64,000 nucleotides of DNA, taken from NCBI RefSeq assembly GCF_010119935.1, contig NZ_CP048209.1, forward strand, positions 3,599,001 through 3,663,000, read 5' to 3'. Under the pieces are notes generated by a model. That model worked only from the letters and a program-made list of their open reading frames with translations, was not told the origin of the DNA and searched no databases. The DNA is from Paenibacillus lycopersici (GTDB lineage Bacteria > Bacillota > Bacilli > Paenibacillales > Paenibacillaceae). This document shows, piece after piece, positions 42,608 through 51,294 of this stretch. The translations under genes and the position numbers were made by a program. Positions within the stretch are counted from its first letter, which is position 1. Each line of letters starts with the position of its first letter.

Positions 42608-42664
42608 AGGTCGGATGACAAGAACTTGATCCCATTTCCGAAAATGACAAGAACTCCGCGAAAA
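42608..42664. repeat. IS-end-like repeat, copy 3
   Basis: GGTCGGATGACAAGAACTTG, then ATCCCATTTCCGAAAATGAC and AAGAACTCCGCG: one full and one partial unit of the repeat seen at 21798 and 27985. No transposase nearby. Confidence 0.5.
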
Positions 42665-43053
42665 TCTGGAAATCAACATGAATGAAGAAAACAAGCCAGA
42701 AGTCACTGACTAAACTTAGACTCGCGTACCGCTAGAAGGGAAGATGTCATAATATCTCGCAAAAACAAATTAAAAATAGGCATTTAAGCATATTGGTAAA
42801 AATATACATACAGTTGAATAATAGAGAGGAGATAAGCGCTATTCCGGTTCTCGTATAGATGTCCCCGAGCCACTTAGATCTCTAACAATATCCCCCCGTT
42901 CAACCGGATACGGATTGTATCACACGTTGCGAATAGTCACGCCTCAATGTTTTTCTAATCGTGCATGCTGGTTGACACAATAATGGCTAAGAAACAGTAA
43001 ACTCACGTTTCCGAATGCATGATTGAGAATACGCGTATCGGAGGTTGAACGCA

Positions 43054-46000
43054 TTGTCTAAGCCGGAAAGTACACCAACTCCCAGCAAGGAGGACCCCAT
43101 ATGGAACGCTCCAACTATCTCGTTACCAAAGGGAGGGGGAGCGATCCGCGGAATGGGCGAGAAATTCGCCGCGAATCCCGTGACGGGGACGGGCTCTATA
43201 AGTGTCCCGATCGCTATGAGCCCTGGGCGATCCGGATTCGGTCCGCAGCTTTCTTTGTCGTATGACTCAGGCGCAGGCAATGGGCCTTTCGGTCTGGGAT
43301 GGCATCTGTCTTTGCCCGCGATCACGCGTAAAACGGATAAAGGTCTGCCGCGCTATCAGGATGCTCAAGATTCGGATGTCTTCATCCTCTCGGGCGCCGA
43401 AGATCTGGTACCCATGCTCGCGCAGGATGCGTCGGGAAACTGGGTTCCCGAGGTACTGCCGCCACGGACTGTAAGCGGCACGGAATATGACATTCGCCGG
43501 TATCGTCCTCGCGTTGAAGGCTTGTTTGCCCGCATCGAGCGATGGACGAACGCCGCCGATCCCGGAGATATCTTTTGGCGTTCCATCACGAAAGACAATA
43601 TCACTACCTGGTACGGGAAAAGCGAAGATTCGAGGATCGCCTACCTTGAGCAACCTGAACATCCTGAGCATTCCGAGCGTCCTGGGCGGATCTTCAGCTG
43701 GCTGATCTGCCAGAGCCACGACGACAAGGGCAATGTAGTCAATTACCAATACAAAGCCGAGAATGCGAGTAAGGTTGACTTCTCGAAAGCTCACGAAGCG
43801 AACCGCGGGGATGGCGAAGACAGACGGCGTAGCGTCAATAAGTACCTCAAGCGTATGTTGTACGGTAATCATAAGCCTTATCTGCCTGAACTAACGGAAA
43901 ACGAACCATGGCCGGAACCGCCCGGGGATTGGTATTTCGAAGCCGTGCTCGATTATGGCGAACATGATGAGGCTAAGCCTGCTCCTGAGGAGACAGGCGA
44001 ATGGAATCTTCGCAACGACCCGTTTTCTTCGTACCGTTCCGCATTTGAAATTCGTACCTATCGATTGTGCCGGCGCGTGTTAATGTTCCATCATATCCCG
44101 GATGACGACCCGCACCAACCGGACGCACGGAAAGGATATGACGGCCTCGTTCGTTCAACCGACTTCACCTACGCGTATGAGAAAGACGCTGCAAATGCAC
44201 GTACCCCCGTGTATTCCAAGTTAATCGAAGTGATCCAACGAAGCTATAACCTTACAGACGACGGCAATTATCTCGCCGCACAGCTGCCTCCGCTAGCATT
44301 TGTTTACAGCGATGCTGAAATTCAAACCGAATTAAGAGAGCTGCAAGGCGAGAATCTGGACAATGTGCCGGTCGGCATTGACGGCGCCAGCTATCGGTGG
44401 ATCGATCTTGACGGCGAAGGGCTGTCGGGCTTGTTGGCCGAGCAAGCGAGCACATGGATCTACAAACGAAACCTGAGTCCCATCACTTTGGCGGATGGAC
44501 CGATCGAGGCGAAGTTCGGTCCGGCCGAACTTGTACCGTTCAAGCCTGCTGCAGCATTGGCCGATCGATTCCAATTTCTCGATCTGGCAGGCGACGGTCT
44601 CCCGGATGTCGTACAATATGCCGGTCCGACCCCGGGATTCTATGAACGAACCATGGACGGTCAATGGGATCCGTTCGTACCGTTCGCCTCGCTGCCCAAT
44701 GTGAATTGGAACGACCCCCATCTTAAGTTCATCGACATCGACGGCGACGGTCACGCCGATATCCTGATCAGCGAACATGACGCATTCGTGTGGTATCCTT
44801 CGTTGGGCGAAGACGGCTTTGATGCCGCGCAGCGGGTTAGCCATGCGTGGGACGAGGAGAAGGGGCCGCATATCGTTTTTGCCGATGGGGACCAGTCGAT
44901 CTATCTCTCGGATATGTCGGGCGATGGACTCAGCGATATCGTCCGTATTCGCAACAGCGAAGTATGCTATTGGCCGAATCTCGGGTATGGCCGCTTTGGC
45001 GCGAAAGTCACGATGGATTATGATTCCGAGGATCCCGATTTCACGTTCGACCACGCCGATCAATTCGATCCCCGCCGCATTCGGCTGGCCGACATAGACG
45101 GTACGGGCACGACGGATTTGATCTATCTTCATCGCGATGGCGTGCGCCTGTATGTTAACCAATCCGGCAATAGCTGGAGCGTTCCGACCCTGATCCCAAG
45201 CTTCCCTGTGCCCGATAACGTCGCCTCGGTGCAAGCCTTGGATCTTCTCGGCAACGGCACGGCCTGTTTGGTTTGGTCATCTCCGCTGCCCGGGGAAGCT
45301 CGCCGTCCGATTCGTTATGTCGACCTGATGGGCGGGCGGAAGCCGCACCTGCTAGAGACGACGATCAATAACCTGGGCGCAGAGACGACGGTTACGTATG
45401 CGCCTTCGACCAAGTTTTATCTGCAGGATCAACTAGACGGCAAACCCTGGATCACGCGGCTGCCATTCCCGGTGCACGTCGTCGAGCGTGTCGAAACCTT
45501 CGACCGCATCAGCCGCAGCCGCTTCGTCACCCGCTACGCCTACCACCATGGCTACTTCGACGGTGAGGAGCGCGAGTTCCGCGGATTCGGCATGGTCGAG
45601 CAGTGGGACACGGAACAGTTCGCAGCCCTTGCAGACGGGGAGACGCCGGCAGCCAACATCGACGGTGTCTCGCATGTGCCGCCGGTGCTGACCAGAACCT
45701 GGTTCCACGGCGGGATCTACTGCAGGGCTGACCGTGTCTCCAACTACTTTGCCGGATTGCTGAATCCCTCGGACCGCGGTGAGTATTACCGGGAGCCAGC
45801 CTGGCTTGACAACGACGACGAGGCACAAAAGCGTCTGCTTCCGGACACGATTCTTCCATTGGGGCTGAGCGCTGAAGAAGAGCGCGAAGCGGTGCGGTCC
45901 CTCAAGGGCATGATGCTGCGACAGGAGGTCTATGCGCTCGACGGCCTCGATGCGGATGCCGACTACCCCCATGGCCACCCCTACACCGTCGCCGAGCAGA

Positions 46001-49000
46001 ACTTCACCATCCGCCAGGTGCAGCCGCGCGGCTCGAACCGCCATGCCGTCTTCTTCACCCATGCGCGCGAGGCGATCAACTACCACTACGAGCGCAACCC
46101 GGCCGATCCGCGCGTGCAGCACGCGCTGACGCTGGAGGTGGACGCTTATGGCAATGTGCTCCGGTCACTTGCCGCAGGTTACGGGCGGCGCCAATCGCCG
46201 CTGATCGACGAGCGGGACCGCGCAAGGCAGACCAGCACCTTGCTCAGCTACGCCGAAAACGCTGTCACCCATCCGATCGGCGCGACGGGCGACCCTGAAC
46301 TCGCGAAGCACGCCGATGTCTATCGCGCTCCCTTACCGGCTGAAGCGCTCACCTATGAGCTCTGCGGCTTCACGCCGCCCGACGATACCGGCCGCTTCAC
46401 TTTCGATGAGTGGGTGAATGACGGCTTCCAACGGCTGACCGCCTTGAAGGAGATTCAGTACGAAGACACGACACCGATCGGTAAGCAGCGCAAACGCCTG
46501 ATTGAGCGCCTGCGCACGCTCTACCGGCCCGATGACTGCGGGGCCGGCAAGGGCGATGCCGATGCGCTGCTTGCACTTAAGGCGCTTGAGCCGCTCGCCC
46601 TGCCCGGCGAAAGCTACAAGCTCGCCTTCACTCCCGGGCTGCTGGATCAGGTGTATAAGCGCCCGCGCCCCGCGCAGCCCGACGAATCCCTGCTGCCGCC
46701 GGCGGCCCAGGCAACGATCCTCGGCGGCAAGGCCGGCAATCAGGGCGGTTACGTCGACCTGGATGGCGACGGCCACTGGTGGGTCCCTTCGGGCCGATCG
46801 TTCCATCACCCGGACGATGCGGCAGCCCCTGTTGAACTGGCCGAAGCGCGAGGTCATTTCTTCCTGCCGCGCCGCTACCGCGATCCTTTCGGACTGAGCG
46901 CCGTGCTCGCCTTCGACCCCCACGACCTGCTGATGACCGAAACCCGCGACGCGCTGGGCAACCGCGTCACGGTGGACGCCAACGACTACCGCGTGCTCCA
47001 GCCGCGCCTGGTCAGCGACCCGAACCGCAACCAGACCGAAGTGGCCTTCGATACACTCGGCCTGGTGGTCGGCACCGCCGTGATGGGCAAGCCCGCGGAC
47101 AACCCGCGCCAGGGCGACCGGCTCGATGCCTTGTTTTCGCCTGAGCCGCCGCAGGCGCTGTTCGATGCCTTCGTCGACATGCCGCGCGAAGCATCGCCCG
47201 ACCCGAAGGCCAGCGCAGCAACCGAAGCCGCGCACGATCTGCTCGCCAACGCGACGACACGCATCGTCTATGACTTAACGCGCTACATGCGCTTGGGCGA
47301 GCCGCCATTCGCGGCCACCATCGCGCGCGAAACCCATGTCAGCGATCTGGGCCAGGGGGCCAAGAGCAAGCTGCAGATCAGCTTCAGCTACTCCGACGGC
47401 TTCGGCCGCGAAATCCAGAAGAAGATCCAGGCCGAACCCGGTCCGCTCGACGTCAACGACCCCGCTTCGCCCATCGTCAACCCGCGCTGGGTTGGCAGCG
47501 GATGGACCATCTTCAATAATAAGGGCAAGCCCGTCCGCCAGTACGAGCCCTTCTTCAGCAAGCGGCAACGGCCGGATGGCAGCTTCTACAGCGATCACCG
47601 CTTCGAGTTCGGCGTGCAGATCGGTATCAGCCCGGTACTGTTCTACGACCCGGCCGAGCGGGTTGTCGCCACGCTGCATCCCAACCACACCTGGGAGAAG
47701 GTGGTCTTCGATCCGTGGCAGCAAACGACCCATGACGTCAACGACACGGTGCTCTTGCCGGTGCATGCCGACAACCCGCTGCGCGATGCTGACATCGCCG
47801 GCTATTTCGGCCGATTGCCGGATGCCGATTACCTGCCCACCTGGCACGAGCTGAGAACCCTGCCTGCACACGCCGAAGCCTTTGCGGACCGCTACCCGGC
47901 CGCCGAGGATCGCAAGAACGAAACCAAGGCCGCCGAACGCGCCGCCGGCCACGCCGGCACACCCGCCACCGCCCATTTCGACGCTCTGGGTCGGCCTTTC
48001 CTGACCGTGGCACGCAACCGGGTAATCTGCGAAGGCCACTTGCTCCACAACAAACCCGACGAGGAATTCCGCACCCGCGTCGAGCTGGACATCGAAGGCA
48101 ACCAGCGCAAGGTATTCGACGAGCGCAGGCTGCCCGACGCGGACAACCTGCCCCAAGGGGCGCCGGAGCAGCGCGTTGTCATGCAGTACGCCTATGACAT
48201 GCTTGGCAATCGCGTCTACCAGCTCAGCATGGAAGCCGGCGCGCGCTGGATGCTCAACGACGTGGCCGGCAAGTCCATCCGCGCCTGGGACAGCCGCGGC
48301 CACGACTTTACGACAAGCTATGACGCGCTGCGCCGCCCGATCGAGCAGTACGTGCGCGGCACCTTCAGCGATCCCGATCCGCTGAAGCCGAACTCCGACC
48401 CGCACACGCTGAATCCCCCGAACGAGGCTGGTCTGCTGGTGGACAGCATCGAATACGGCGAACCGCCGCCTGGGGCTACGCCGGACCAGGAAGCAGAAGC
48501 GCAGCGCCTCAACCTGCGCACCCGCATCTATCGGCATTTCGATTCCGCCGGCGTCACCGCCAACGCAAGATTCGACGCCGATGGCAAGCCGACCGAGGCC
48601 TATGACTTCAAGGGCAATCTGCTGTGCAGCACGCGGCAGCTGGTCAGCGATTACAAAGCCATTCCCGATTGGTCGCGGAATCCAAGACCGAATCTCGACG
48701 CCGAGACCTTCGAAGGCAGCACCTGCTACGACGCGCTCAATCGTCCCATCCAGTCCGTCGCGCCGCGCAGCAGCCTGGGGCGCGGCAAGGTCAACGTCAT
48801 CCAGCCGGTGTTCAACGAGGCCAACCTGCCGGAGCGCGTACATGCGTGGCTGGAACGCGCGGCAGAACCGGCCAAGCTGCTCGATCCGGCCGTGGAGACG
48901 CCGTCGCCGGTCGGCGTCGCCAACATCGACTACGACGCCAAAGGTCAGCGCTTGTGCATTGATTACATGAACGGTGCCAGCACCTTCTACAGCTACGACC

Positions 49001-51174
49001 CGCACACCTTCCGCCTCACCCAATTGCTGACTAGGCGCAAGCCTGCGGACTTCCCCGGCGACGACCAGCAGGCCGGTGACCCCGCCTGGCCCGGCAAGCA
49101 GGTGCAGAACCTGCATTACACCTACGACCCCGCCGGCAACATCACCCACATCCACGACGACGCGCAACAGGCCGTCTACTTCAAGAACCAGCGCGTCGAG
49201 CCGAGCAACGACTACGTCTACGATGCGCTCTACCGGCTGATCCAGGCCACCGGCCGCGAGCACCTCGGCCAGGGAGGCACGCCGATCTCGCACGCCTACA
49301 ACGATGCCGGGCGCGTCGGCATCCTCAGTGCCAATCCAGCCGGCCGCTTCGCGCCCAACGACCGGAATGCGATGGGCCGCTACACCGAACGCTACGTTTA
49401 TGACGCGGTCGGCAACTTCCTGCAGATGCAGCACGCTCGGGGTAATGCCGCCGTTGCGGACTGGACGCGCGCCTATACTTACGGCGAAGCCAGCCTGATC
49501 GAGCCCGACAAGCAGAGCAACCGGCTGAGCCGCACCGCCGTCGGCAACGCCGCGCTGGAGCCCTACAGCCACGACGCCCACGGAAACATGCTGGGTATGC
49601 CGCAGCTGCAGACGATGCAGTGGGACTACCGGGATCAGCTGCAGATGACGCAGCGGCAGAAGGTCAATGACGAAGACGCGGGCGGCCGAGAGCGCCACGG
49701 CGAGCGCACTTGGTACGTCTACGACGCCTCGGGCCAGCGCGTGCGCAAGGTAACGGAGCTGGCCAACAACGGCGGCGTCAATGACGAGCGCATCTACCTC
49801 GGCGGATTCGAAGTGTTTCGCAGCTATGAAGGTGCGGCCCATGCGCGAACCTTGAAACTCGAGCGCGAGACGCTGCACGTGATGGACGACAAGCAGCGCA
49901 TCGCGTTGGTGGAAATGCGCACGCTGGGCGATGAGCAGGACGTACCGCAGCGACTGATCCGCTGCCAGTTCGGCAATCACCTCGGATCAAGCAGCCTGGA
50001 GCTGGACGAGCAAGCGCAGATCATTTCCTACGAGGAGTATGCGCCCTACGGCAGCTCGACCTATCAGGCCGTGCGCAGCCAGACGGAGACGGCGAAGCGG
50101 TATCGGTACACGGGGAAGGAGCGGGACGAGGAGAGCGGGCTGTATTACCACGCGGCGAGGTATTACGCGGCGTGGTTGGGGCGGTGGGTGAGCTGTGACC
50201 CAGTGGACATGCGAGGCGGCATCGACCTCTATTGCTACGGAGCATCCAACCCCGTCCGAATGACTGACATTTCCGGACTCGCGCCTCTGCCGGTGCAGAA
50301 CTTGCCATCCCCAAATACATTTGATCCTGTTAGCCCGCCTGGTGGTCGCGGATTCCCGGGGAACGCCAATCATTTGAGACCTCCCACGCCACCGGTTGAA
50401 CCCGCGCCGCCACCAGTCGAACCTGTTCCTGGTGCGCCGGTAAGTCCTCTCCTCGTTGGAGGAATCGGCTGGGGGCTCATCATTGGCATATTCGTATCTG
50501 CGTACTTGCCGGTACATCTGGAAGACAACCAGCCACCGCCTTCTGCCGACCCGAATATTCCACAAAGCGTCGATCCAAATCGAAAGATTTATTCCCGGAA
50601 CGACGAAATAGAAGTCATCGTTCCTCCCGTCGAAAACCCTGATCCAAATGTCGAGACAGTCAGAGGCACGTTTACTGAGAACGGCACCTATGTGCCTGGC
50701 GTTTCTAGAGAAGAAAATTATTCTCGCAAACCACCGCTAGCGAGTGGAGGGGCTTCCGGCGGCCCGCCCGACGAACCTGTCATCGGTCCGCCTGCTCCGC
50801 CAAAGCAAGCAAGAGATCCGAAGACCGGGAAATTCGTCCGAGATCCCAATAGGCCACCAAAATCCAGCAATACGACCGCCTCTGGCGTGGTGCGCCACAA
50901 CCCGACGGATTGGCGTGAGTGGCGCGACATTTGGGATCAGAGCGATATGTCCGACATATTGAGCGAGAATAATCGCGCGCTCATTGCAGCTGGTTATGTT
51001 CCCTATGTTGATGAGGCATGGCAGCGCTATTTCCCCGATGCTGTCTCTGGTGAGGCTATCAGCATCCACCACATCATGGGAACACCGATCAATGTGCCGC
51101 TGACCGAGACACAACATTTCGACGCCCACCAGGGCGATTGGCGTAACCCGGGAGGCCCTGGCCAGGCGCGATAA
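43054..51174 (+). CDS. Tc toxin fused TcB-TcC protein (SpvB, TcdB-mid, RHS cocoon, C-terminal toxin)
   Basis: A 2706-residue fusion of the two cocoon subunits usually encoded separately. SpvB-like N-terminus (about 15-340; ISLPKGGGAIRGMGEKFAAN), FG-GAP-like repeats of the beta-propeller (DLAGDGLPDVVQ, DIDGDGHADI, DMSGDGLSDI, DIDGTGTTDL), TcdB middle domains (about 640-1250), RHS/YD repeats (about 1250-2340) and the RHS-associated core ending in VSCDPVDMRGGIDLYCYGAS, then MTDISGL, where self-cleavage would release a toxin of about 298 residues. TTG 43054 is chosen because GGAGG ends 9 bases before it. From about 45.47 to 50.2 kb the DNA becomes strongly GC-rich, unlike the 5' part, which points to a mosaic gene. 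TcA genes follow downstream. Confidence 0.92.
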   Translation: MSKPESTPTPSKEDPIWNAPTISLPKGGGAIRGMGEKFAANPVTGTGSISVPIAMSPGRSGFGPQLSLSYDSGAGNGPFGLGWHLSLPAITRKTDKGLPRYQDAQDSDVFILSGAEDLVPMLAQDASGNWVPEVLPPRTVSGTEYDIRRYRPRVEGLFARIERWTNAADPGDIFWRSITKDNITTWYGKSEDSRIAYLEQPEHPEHSERPGRIFSWLICQSHDDKGNVVNYQYKAENASKVDFSKAHEANRGDGEDRRRSVNKYLKRMLYGNHKPYLPELTENEPWPEPPGDWYFEAVLDYGEHDEAKPAPEETGEWNLRNDPFSSYRSAFEIRTYRLCRRVLMFHHIPDDDPHQPDARKGYDGLVRSTDFTYAYEKDAANARTPVYSKLIEVIQRSYNLTDDGNYLAAQLPPLAFVYSDAEIQTELRELQGENLDNVPVGIDGASYRWIDLDGEGLSGLLAEQASTWIYKRNLSPITLADGPIEAKFGPAELVPFKPAAALADRFQFLDLAGDGLPDVVQYAGPTPGFYERTMDGQWDPFVPFASLPNVNWNDPHLKFIDIDGDGHADILISEHDAFVWYPSLGEDGFDAAQRVSHAWDEEKGPHIVFADGDQSIYLSDMSGDGLSDIVRIRNSEVCYWPNLGYGRFGAKVTMDYDSEDPDFTFDHADQFDPRRIRLADIDGTGTTDLIYLHRDGVRLYVNQSGNSWSVPTLIPSFPVPDNVASVQALDLLGNGTACLVWSSPLPGEARRPIRYVDLMGGRKPHLLETTINNLGAETTVTYAPSTKFYLQDQLDGKPWITRLPFPVHVVERVETFDRISRSRFVTRYAYHHGYFDGEEREFRGFGMVEQWDTEQFAALADGETPAANIDGVSHVPPVLTRTWFHGGIYCRADRVSNYFAGLLNPSDRGEYYREPAWLDNDDEAQKRLLPDTILPLGLSAEEEREAVRSLKGMMLRQEVYALDGLDADADYPHGHPYTVAEQNFTIRQVQPRGSNRHAVFFTHAREAINYHYERNPADPRVQHALTLEVDAYGNVLRSLAAGYGRRQSPLIDERDRARQTSTLLSYAENAVTHPIGATGDPELAKHADVYRAPLPAEALTYELCGFTPPDDTGRFTFDEWVNDGFQRLTALKEIQYEDTTPIGKQRKRLIERLRTLYRPDDCGAGKGDADALLALKALEPLALPGESYKLAFTPGLLDQVYKRPRPAQPDESLLPPAAQATILGGKAGNQGGYVDLDGDGHWWVPSGRSFHHPDDAAAPVELAEARGHFFLPRRYRDPFGLSAVLAFDPHDLLMTETRDALGNRVTVDANDYRVLQPRLVSDPNRNQTEVAFDTLGLVVGTAVMGKPADNPRQGDRLDALFSPEPPQALFDAFVDMPREASPDPKASAATEAAHDLLANATTRIVYDLTRYMRLGEPPFAATIARETHVSDLGQGAKSKLQISFSYSDGFGREIQKKIQAEPGPLDVNDPASPIVNPRWVGSGWTIFNNKGKPVRQYEPFFSKRQRPDGSFYSDHRFEFGVQIGISPVLFYDPAERVVATLHPNHTWEKVVFDPWQQTTHDVNDTVLLPVHADNPLRDADIAGYFGRLPDADYLPTWHELRTLPAHAEAFADRYPAAEDRKNETKAAERAAGHAGTPATAHFDALGRPFLTVARNRVICEGHLLHNKPDEEFRTRVELDIEGNQRKVFDERRLPDADNLPQGAPEQRVVMQYAYDMLGNRVYQLSMEAGARWMLNDVAGKSIRAWDSRGHDFTTSYDALRRPIEQYVRGTFSDPDPLKPNSDPHTLNPPNEAGLLVDSIEYGEPPPGATPDQEAEAQRLNLRTRIYRHFDSAGVTANARFDADGKPTEAYDFKGNLLCSTRQLVSDYKAIPDWSRNPRPNLDAETFEGSTCYDALNRPIQSVAPRSSLGRGKVNVIQPVFNEANLPERVHAWLERAAEPAKLLDPAVETPSPVGVANIDYDAKGQRLCIDYMNGASTFYSYDPHTFRLTQLLTRRKPADFPGDDQQAGDPAWPGKQVQNLHYTYDPAGNITHIHDDAQQAVYFKNQRVEPSNDYVYDALYRLIQATGREHLGQGGTPISHAYNDAGRVGILSANPAGRFAPNDRNAMGRYTERYVYDAVGNFLQMQHARGNAAVADWTRAYTYGEASLIEPDKQSNRLSRTAVGNAALEPYSHDAHGNMLGMPQLQTMQWDYRDQLQMTQRQKVNDEDAGGRERHGERTWYVYDASGQRVRKVTELANNGGVNDERIYLGGFEVFRSYEGAAHARTLKLERETLHVMDDKQRIALVEMRTLGDEQDVPQRLIRCQFGNHLGSSSLELDEQAQIISYEEYAPYGSSTYQAVRSQTETAKRYRYTGKERDEESGLYYHAARYYAAWLGRWVSCDPVDMRGGIDLYCYGASNPVRMTDISGLAPLPVQNLPSPNTFDPVSPPGGRGFPGNANHLRPPTPPVEPAPPPVEPVPGAPVSPLLVGGIGWGLIIGIFVSAYLPVHLEDNQPPPSADPNIPQSVDPNRKIYSRNDEIEVIVPPVENPDPNVETVRGTFTENGTYVPGVSREENYSRKPPLASGGASGGPPDEPVIGPPAPPKQARDPKTGKFVRDPNRPPKSSNTTASGVVRHNPTDWREWRDIWDQSDMSDILSENNRALIAAGYVPYVDEAWQRYFPDAVSGEAISIHHIMGTPINVPLTETQHFDAHQGDWRNPGGPGQAR
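50281..51174 (+). other. Hypervariable C-terminal toxin domain of the TcB-TcC fusion (HNH-like)
   Basis: About 298 residues after the RHS core. A Pro-rich stretch and one hydrophobic helix (LLVGGIGWGLIIGIFVSAYL) are followed by RDPKTGKFVRDPNRPP, a linker often found before nuclease toxins. A final module, AISIHHIMGTPINVPLTETQ plus HFDAHQ, has the paired His and later His of HNH/LHH-type toxin nucleases. DNase activity is an inference. No adjacent immunity gene was seen. Confidence 0.55.
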
Positions 51175-51294
51175 CCCGCCTAGGCTGAGGTGACGAAGGA
51201 ATCCATAACCTGGCTGAATAGCTCAAATGTAAGTATCAAAACGTTCAACTTGAGTAGCAAATAGATATTCAGGTAGATATCCAAGGAGGCCCCC

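Larger units (their letters stand above)
42171..43044. other. 874-base region between the sugar-binding gene and the toxin locus
   Basis: It contains a 53-codon frame (42367-42528), an IS-end-like repeat (42608-42664) and the toxin promoter area. TTGACA at 42972-42977 could be a -35 box, but no good -10 is 17 bases away. A further 42-codon frame at 42236-42364 was not accepted as a gene. Confidence 0.5.

Noticed and set aside
47275..49980. A 901-codon minus-strand frame opposite the RHS repeats
   Set aside because: The DNA there is very GC-rich, which keeps the opposite strand free of stops. The plus strand has clear TcB/TcC domains.
51175..51294. Immunity gene after the nuclease-like toxin tail
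   Set aside because: The gap is 120 bases and holds only the leader of the TcA gene. Tc toxins that target other organisms' cells would not need one.
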